Notes under the pieces: model-generated
Told to the model about the DNA's origin: nothing
What the model saw: only the letters and a program-made list of their open reading frames with translations
Databases searched by the model: none
Program-made: the position numbers and the translations under genes
In this document: one piece after another, positions 60,732-64,000 of the stretch
Layout: each line of letters starts with the position of its first letter
Numbering within the stretch: the stretch's first letter is position 1
NCBI GenBank assembly: GCA_947503245.1
Contig: CANNCV010000002.1
Coordinates: forward strand, 723,465-787,464
Direction: 5' to 3'
Source: an uncultured Sphingomonadaceae bacterium
GTDB taxonomy: Bacteria > Pseudomonadota > Alphaproteobacteria > Sphingomonadales > Sphingomonadaceae
Length of the DNA stretch: 64,000 nucleotides

Positions 60732-61646
60732 ATGAATTTACGCGATTTGGAATATATTGTCGCAATTGAGCGATATGGGAATTTCGGAAAGGCAGCACAG
60801 GCATGCCATGTTTCGCAGCCCGCTTTATCCTCGCAGGTCAAGAAACTTGAAGAGCGCCTAGGCGTTGAGCTATTTATCCGCGGCAACCAAATGGTGAGCC
60901 CGACAGAAGCCGGATGCAGAATTATTAGCACAGCGCGCGAAATGCAGCGTTCCGCACGCCAGATCAACGATATGGCTGCTGAGTATCGCGACCCTCTTTC
61001 TGTGCCTTTGAAGATCGGGATTTTCCCAACATTGGCGCCCTTTGTTGTTCCCTATGTCACCAAGTCGGTAAAAGATGTATCAGCCAAAATGAAGCTGATA
61101 TATCGCGAAAAACCCACTGCTAATTTGATCATGGAAATGCGCGACCGCACGATTGATATCGCCATGGTGAGCGGGCCGATTGATGCACCAGGATGTGACT
61201 TTACACCGGTTTTTAAAGAAAAATTATATCTTATCGTCGCGGATAATCACAGGCTTAGCAATCAGGATGTTGTCAAAGCTGATGAAATTCCGCGAGATGA
61301 ATTGCTTTTGCTCGATAACGATCATTGTCTTCGCAATGAAGCAATCTCATTATGTCAAGAGAAGCAGATAGGACTAGATCTACCGGAGGATATGTCAGCG
61401 ACGAGTTTGTTGACAGCTTCACAATATATTGCGGACGGCTATGGCTGTACCCTTGTTCCCGAACTTGGCATGCCTTTCATCGGCCGTGCGAATCCGCGGA
61501 TACGGTTCATCGCTATTGATGATGAGCGCTTTGTGAGAAAGATCGGATTCCTGTCCCGTAAGGGCTGTGCACGCAAACATATTCTTGATGCCTTATGCAA
61601 CCAGATGCGTAATCAACCGCCAGAAAATGTGACTGTGCTGCACTAA
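60732..61646 (+). CDS. oxyR: Peroxide sensor OxyR (LysR family)
   Basis: The start at 60732 (MNLRDLEYIVAIERYGNFGKAA) gives 304 aa. The N-terminal HTH is LysR type. The redox pair is present as HCLRNEAISLC, with cysteines at residues 199 and 208, the same positions and spacing as in the E. coli protein; a disulfide there activates transcription of peroxide defence genes. The C-terminal contact region (GYGCTLVPELGMP) is conserved. No catalase or peroxidase gene is adjacent in the window. Confidence 0.93.
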   Translation: MNLRDLEYIVAIERYGNFGKAAQACHVSQPALSSQVKKLEERLGVELFIRGNQMVSPTEAGCRIISTAREMQRSARQINDMAAEYRDPLSVPLKIGIFPTLAPFVVPYVTKSVKDVSAKMKLIYREKPTANLIMEMRDRTIDIAMVSGPIDAPGCDFTPVFKEKLYLIVADNHRLSNQDVVKADEIPRDELLLLDNDHCLRNEAISLCQEKQIGLDLPEDMSATSLLTASQYIADGYGCTLVPELGMPFIGRANPRIRFIAIDDERFVRKIGFLSRKGCARKHILDALCNQMRNQPPENVTVLH

Positions 61647-61682
61647 AACGACGCACAAAGTAACCGCGAATATTCTTACAAC

Positions 61683-61705
61683 CCGGCTCTTTAATAAAGG
61701 GCCGG
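61683..61705 (+). terminator. Terminator after oxyR
   Basis: CCGGCTCTTT pairs with AAAGGGCCGG (one T-G wobble) around AAT, 37 bp after the oxyR stop, followed by ATTTC. The T-run is weak. Confidence 0.7.
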
Positions 61706-61827
61706 ATTTCTGCTGCCTTCAAAATAAAATTCAATATTTTCAAGATATTAGATTATAAGCAAAACTTATAATCACTATCAGGAACATGTATTATACGACT
61801 CGGTATTTCCTATTTATTGGCACTATC

Positions 61828-61855
61828 GAAGCCTGATCCCCCCCGGTCAGGCTTC
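61828..61855 (+). promoter_or_regulatory. C-loop hairpin in the adhesin leader
   Basis: GAAGCCTGA and TCAGGCTTC form a 9-bp perfect stem with a 10-nt loop holding seven or more C residues, ending 31 nt before the ATG. It may stabilise the leader, act as an attenuator, or bind an RNA or protein. Confidence 0.5.
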
Positions 61856-61886
61856 ACTTCCCACTAGGATTTCCGAAAGGTAAAAC

Positions 61887-64000
61887 ATGACTATTTCTAC
61901 TACTGGCAATACTAAAGTGCTGGGTAGCAAATTCTTGCTGACCTCATCCGCACTTGCTTTGGTCGTATCGGCCAACGCCCATGCGCAGACAATTACCAGC
62001 GCTGCTGATGGCGAAACCATCAACAACCCAATTGGTAGTGTCGTTATCGTCGCAGGTGCTCCCGCAGTCGATATTGAAAATAACGATGTCACACTTGATA
62101 ATGATGGCACGCTGATAACAACTGGCGTTACCCAGACCGTTGAAGTCTCTGATGGCACGACCGGCGCTGTTATCAACAATGGCGTTACTGGCATTATCAC
62201 AGCAGATTCACGCGGCGTTCAAATCGATGGTGACGACGCCACTTTGAACAATGAAGGTTCAATCCTAGGAACGGGCGTTCAGCGTAACGGCACGGTTTAC
62301 ACCAATGTAACGGCTGACAACTTCGCGCTCAACAATGACGGCATCATTGATGCTGTTGTTGGTGGCGCTGGTTTTTCTGCTGAACTGGCCGAAGAAGGCA
62401 CAACCATCAACATCTCCAATACCGGATTGATTGCAGGTCGCGGCGATGCAGGAGCAGGAGCTGCTGCTGCTGGTGATGGCATTCGTTTTGAACGTACCCG
62501 CAATGCAGGCGCACTTGATGCCACAACATCAGGCTTGCTGACCGGCAATATCACCAATTCAGGCACTATTTCATCAGACGGCGCCAATGGCACCGTTGCG
62601 GGCATCCGCTTTGTCAACGGCGTATCTTTTGCCGGCACTATCGACAATCTTGCTGGGGGCACTATCTCCGGCACGCAAAATGGCCTGTACTTCGGTAACG
62701 CAACCCCTGCGGGCGGCGGCGACTTTACCGGCGCTGTTGTTAACAATGCTGGCACAATCTCATCAGGCAGCCGTGCGCTGAACATTGATGGCACGGGCTT
62801 GACAATCAACAACCTTGCTGGCGGTCAAATCATCGGTACCGGCAATCAGCGCAATGGTACGGTCTATGCAGACAGCACCGCGCAAGGCTTCACATTGAAC
62901 AATGATGGTGTCATCGATGCCGGTGAAGGCAATGAAGGCGCAGGTTTCTCTGCTGAATTAACAGCAGAAGGCAATGACTTCACCATCGTGAACTCTGGCA
63001 TAATCCAAGGCCGTGGTAATGCCTCAGCCGGCGCAGCAACAGCCGGCGATGGTCTGCGCTTTGAGCGTACACGCGCTGACGATGGATCACTTATGAGCCC
63101 ATCTGTCGGTCTGTTCACAGGAAGCGTTACCAATGCAGAAGGTGGATTGATCGCATCAGAAGGTGCCAATGGCACTGTGGCCGGTGTACGTTTTGTCAAT
63201 GGCGTGTCTTTCCAAGGAACATTTGACAATGCTGGCACCATTACCGGCGTACAAAACGGTGTTTATTTTGGCAATCCAACCCCAGCAGGCGGCGGAGACC
63301 ATACAGGCGGTGTGTTCAACAACCTTGCAACAGGTGTGATCTCGTCAGACAGTCGTGCTTTCAACATCGATGGTACCGGCTTGGTAATCAACAATGCCGG
63401 AACGATCATCGGCACGGGCGATCAACGCAATGGTACAGTTTATGCAGACAGCACTGCGCAAGACTTCACATTGAACAATGACGGCGTCATTGATGCTGGT
63501 GAAGGCAATCAAGGTGCTGGCTTCTCTGCTGAACTTTCAGAAGAAGGCAATAACTTTGACATCGTAAATACCGGCACCATTCAGGGCCGCGGAACAGCCA
63601 GTGCAGGTTCACCGCTTGCTGGTGACGGTCTGCGCTTTGAGCGTACGCGTGTTGAAGGTGTTCTGGAAGGTTCGACAACAGGTCTGTTCACGGGAACAAT
63701 CACCAACTCAGGCTTGATCGATTCAGAAGGCGATAGCGGCACAACCGCTGGTATCCGTTTTGTAAACGGTGTGTCTTTTAGCGGAACGCTCGACAACCTT
63801 GCTGGCGGCACAATCTCTGGTGTTCAGAACGGCCTGTACTTCGGCAATGCAACCCCTGCTGGTGGTGGCGACTTTACCGGCGCTGTTGTTAATAACGCTG
63901 GCACAATCTCATCAGGCAGCCGTGCGCTGAACATTGATGGCTTGGGCTTGACTGTTAACAACCTAGCAGGTGGCCAAATCTTGGGTACAGGTCAGCAACG
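61887..64000 (+). CDS. Large secreted repeat protein, probable autotransporter adhesin (partial)
   Basis: The frame is open from ATG 61887 to the window edge (704 codons) and is missing from the ORF track for lack of a stop. CGAAAGGTAAAAC precedes ATG. An extended signal ends NAHAQ near residue 38. The rest is a low-complexity beta-helical repeat: units of about 190 residues with FTLNNDGVIDAGEGN, GDGLRFERTR, AGIRFVNGVSFAGT and NGLYFGNATPAGGGDFTG. This layout fits the passenger of a type V secreted adhesin; a C-terminal beta-barrel would be needed to prove it and is outside the window. Confidence 0.8.
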   Translation, partial: MTISTTGNTKVLGSKFLLTSSALALVVSANAHAQTITSAADGETINNPIGSVVIVAGAPAVDIENNDVTLDNDGTLITTGVTQTVEVSDGTTGAVINNGVTGIITADSRGVQIDGDDATLNNEGSILGTGVQRNGTVYTNVTADNFALNNDGIIDAVVGGAGFSAELAEEGTTINISNTGLIAGRGDAGAGAAAAGDGIRFERTRNAGALDATTSGLLTGNITNSGTISSDGANGTVAGIRFVNGVSFAGTIDNLAGGTISGTQNGLYFGNATPAGGGDFTGAVVNNAGTISSGSRALNIDGTGLTINNLAGGQIIGTGNQRNGTVYADSTAQGFTLNNDGVIDAGEGNEGAGFSAELTAEGNDFTIVNSGIIQGRGNASAGAATAGDGLRFERTRADDGSLMSPSVGLFTGSVTNAEGGLIASEGANGTVAGVRFVNGVSFQGTFDNAGTITGVQNGVYFGNPTPAGGGDHTGGVFNNLATGVISSDSRAFNIDGTGLVINNAGTIIGTGDQRNGTVYADSTAQDFTLNNDGVIDAGEGNQGAGFSAELSEEGNNFDIVNTGTIQGRGTASAGSPLAGDGLRFERTRVEGVLEGSTTGLFTGTITNSGLIDSEGDSGTTAGIRFVNGVSFSGTLDNLAGGTISGVQNGLYFGNATPAGGGDFTGAVVNNAGTISSGSRALNIDGLGLTVNNLAGGQILGTGQQ
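62280..64000 (+). repeat. Tandem ~570-bp coding repeats in the adhesin gene
   Basis: Anchoring on the CAGCGxAA motif (GxQRNG in protein), units begin near 62280, 62847, 63423 and 63996, periods of 567, 576 and 573 bp, all multiples of three. Some blocks, such as the NATPAGGGDFTGAVVNNAGTISSGSRALNIDG segment, are nearly identical between units one and three. Confidence 0.9.

Noticed and set aside
62297-63811. Several minus ORFs in the last 2 kb
   Set aside because: They are repeated antisense shadows (DEIVPELVILPVSK-type) of the plus-strand adhesin gene.

Overview
The window reads as the chromosome of an alphaproteobacterium, most likely Sphingomonadales with moderate GC. Three things support this: a GTTC-N7-GTTC LexA box, the mutY / dciA / dsbA / dsbA / smc block typical of that class, and a short DUF4112, CDC48 and DUF1489 gene set common in sphingomonads. 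Species is not determined.

Positions 1 to about 30,340 look like the right-hand part of an integrated element whose backbone is a P2-like myovirus prophage. The first 90 bases are the end of an S24-type repressor. Four small regulator or membrane genes follow on the plus strand. The late genes then run leftward in three units: O-N-M-L-X-lysis-R-S (capsid, lysis, tail completion), J-I-H-fibre (baseplate, fibre) and V-W-FI-FII-E-T-U-D (baseplate, sheath, tube, tape measure). Terminase (P) and portal (Q) run rightward from a divergent promoter region. An identical inverted repeat core, TTGTCAG-N7-CTGACAA, lies about 57 bp from the first start codon of the V, J and P units, so it is probably the late-gene control site. 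Gene E carries a T TTT TTT slip site that joins it to an E' frame lacking its own start, as in P2.

Two variable pockets sit where P2 relatives carry accessory genes. Between S and J there is a cassette of a 100-aa gene, a ribbon-helix-helix gene and a LuxR-type gene. Beyond Q there is a second copy of the 100-aa gene with a deleted ribbon-helix-helix partner, a two-helix membrane protein and a Rossmann-like protein of the nucleoside deoxyribosyltransferase/TIR-like kind, a candidate anti-phage effector. Next come a Y-family DNA polymerase under a LexA box, a zinc-binding protein, a 54-aa protein and an SRAP (YedK) protein. The element ends at a 45-bp fragment of a tRNA-Ala(GGC) gene (anticodon loop to CCA), read here as the displaced half of the attachment site.

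From about 30,400 on the DNA looks like host chromosome. It holds an HTH gene, a four-gene acyl-CoA catabolic operon, two orphan peptide-binding lipoproteins, DUF4112, a CDC48 AAA ATPase, a candidate small RNA, a LysR regulator, a VasI-like lipoprotein and a cyclophilin. These are followed by MgtE, a secreted helical-repeat protein, a DUF3857/transglutaminase protein, DUF1489, a FrnE-type DsbA, NudC, a Tat-exported serine hydrolase, MutY, DciA, two periplasmic DsbA-like proteins, SMC and OxyR. The window ends inside a large secreted protein built of ~190-residue repeats that resembles an autotransporter adhesin.
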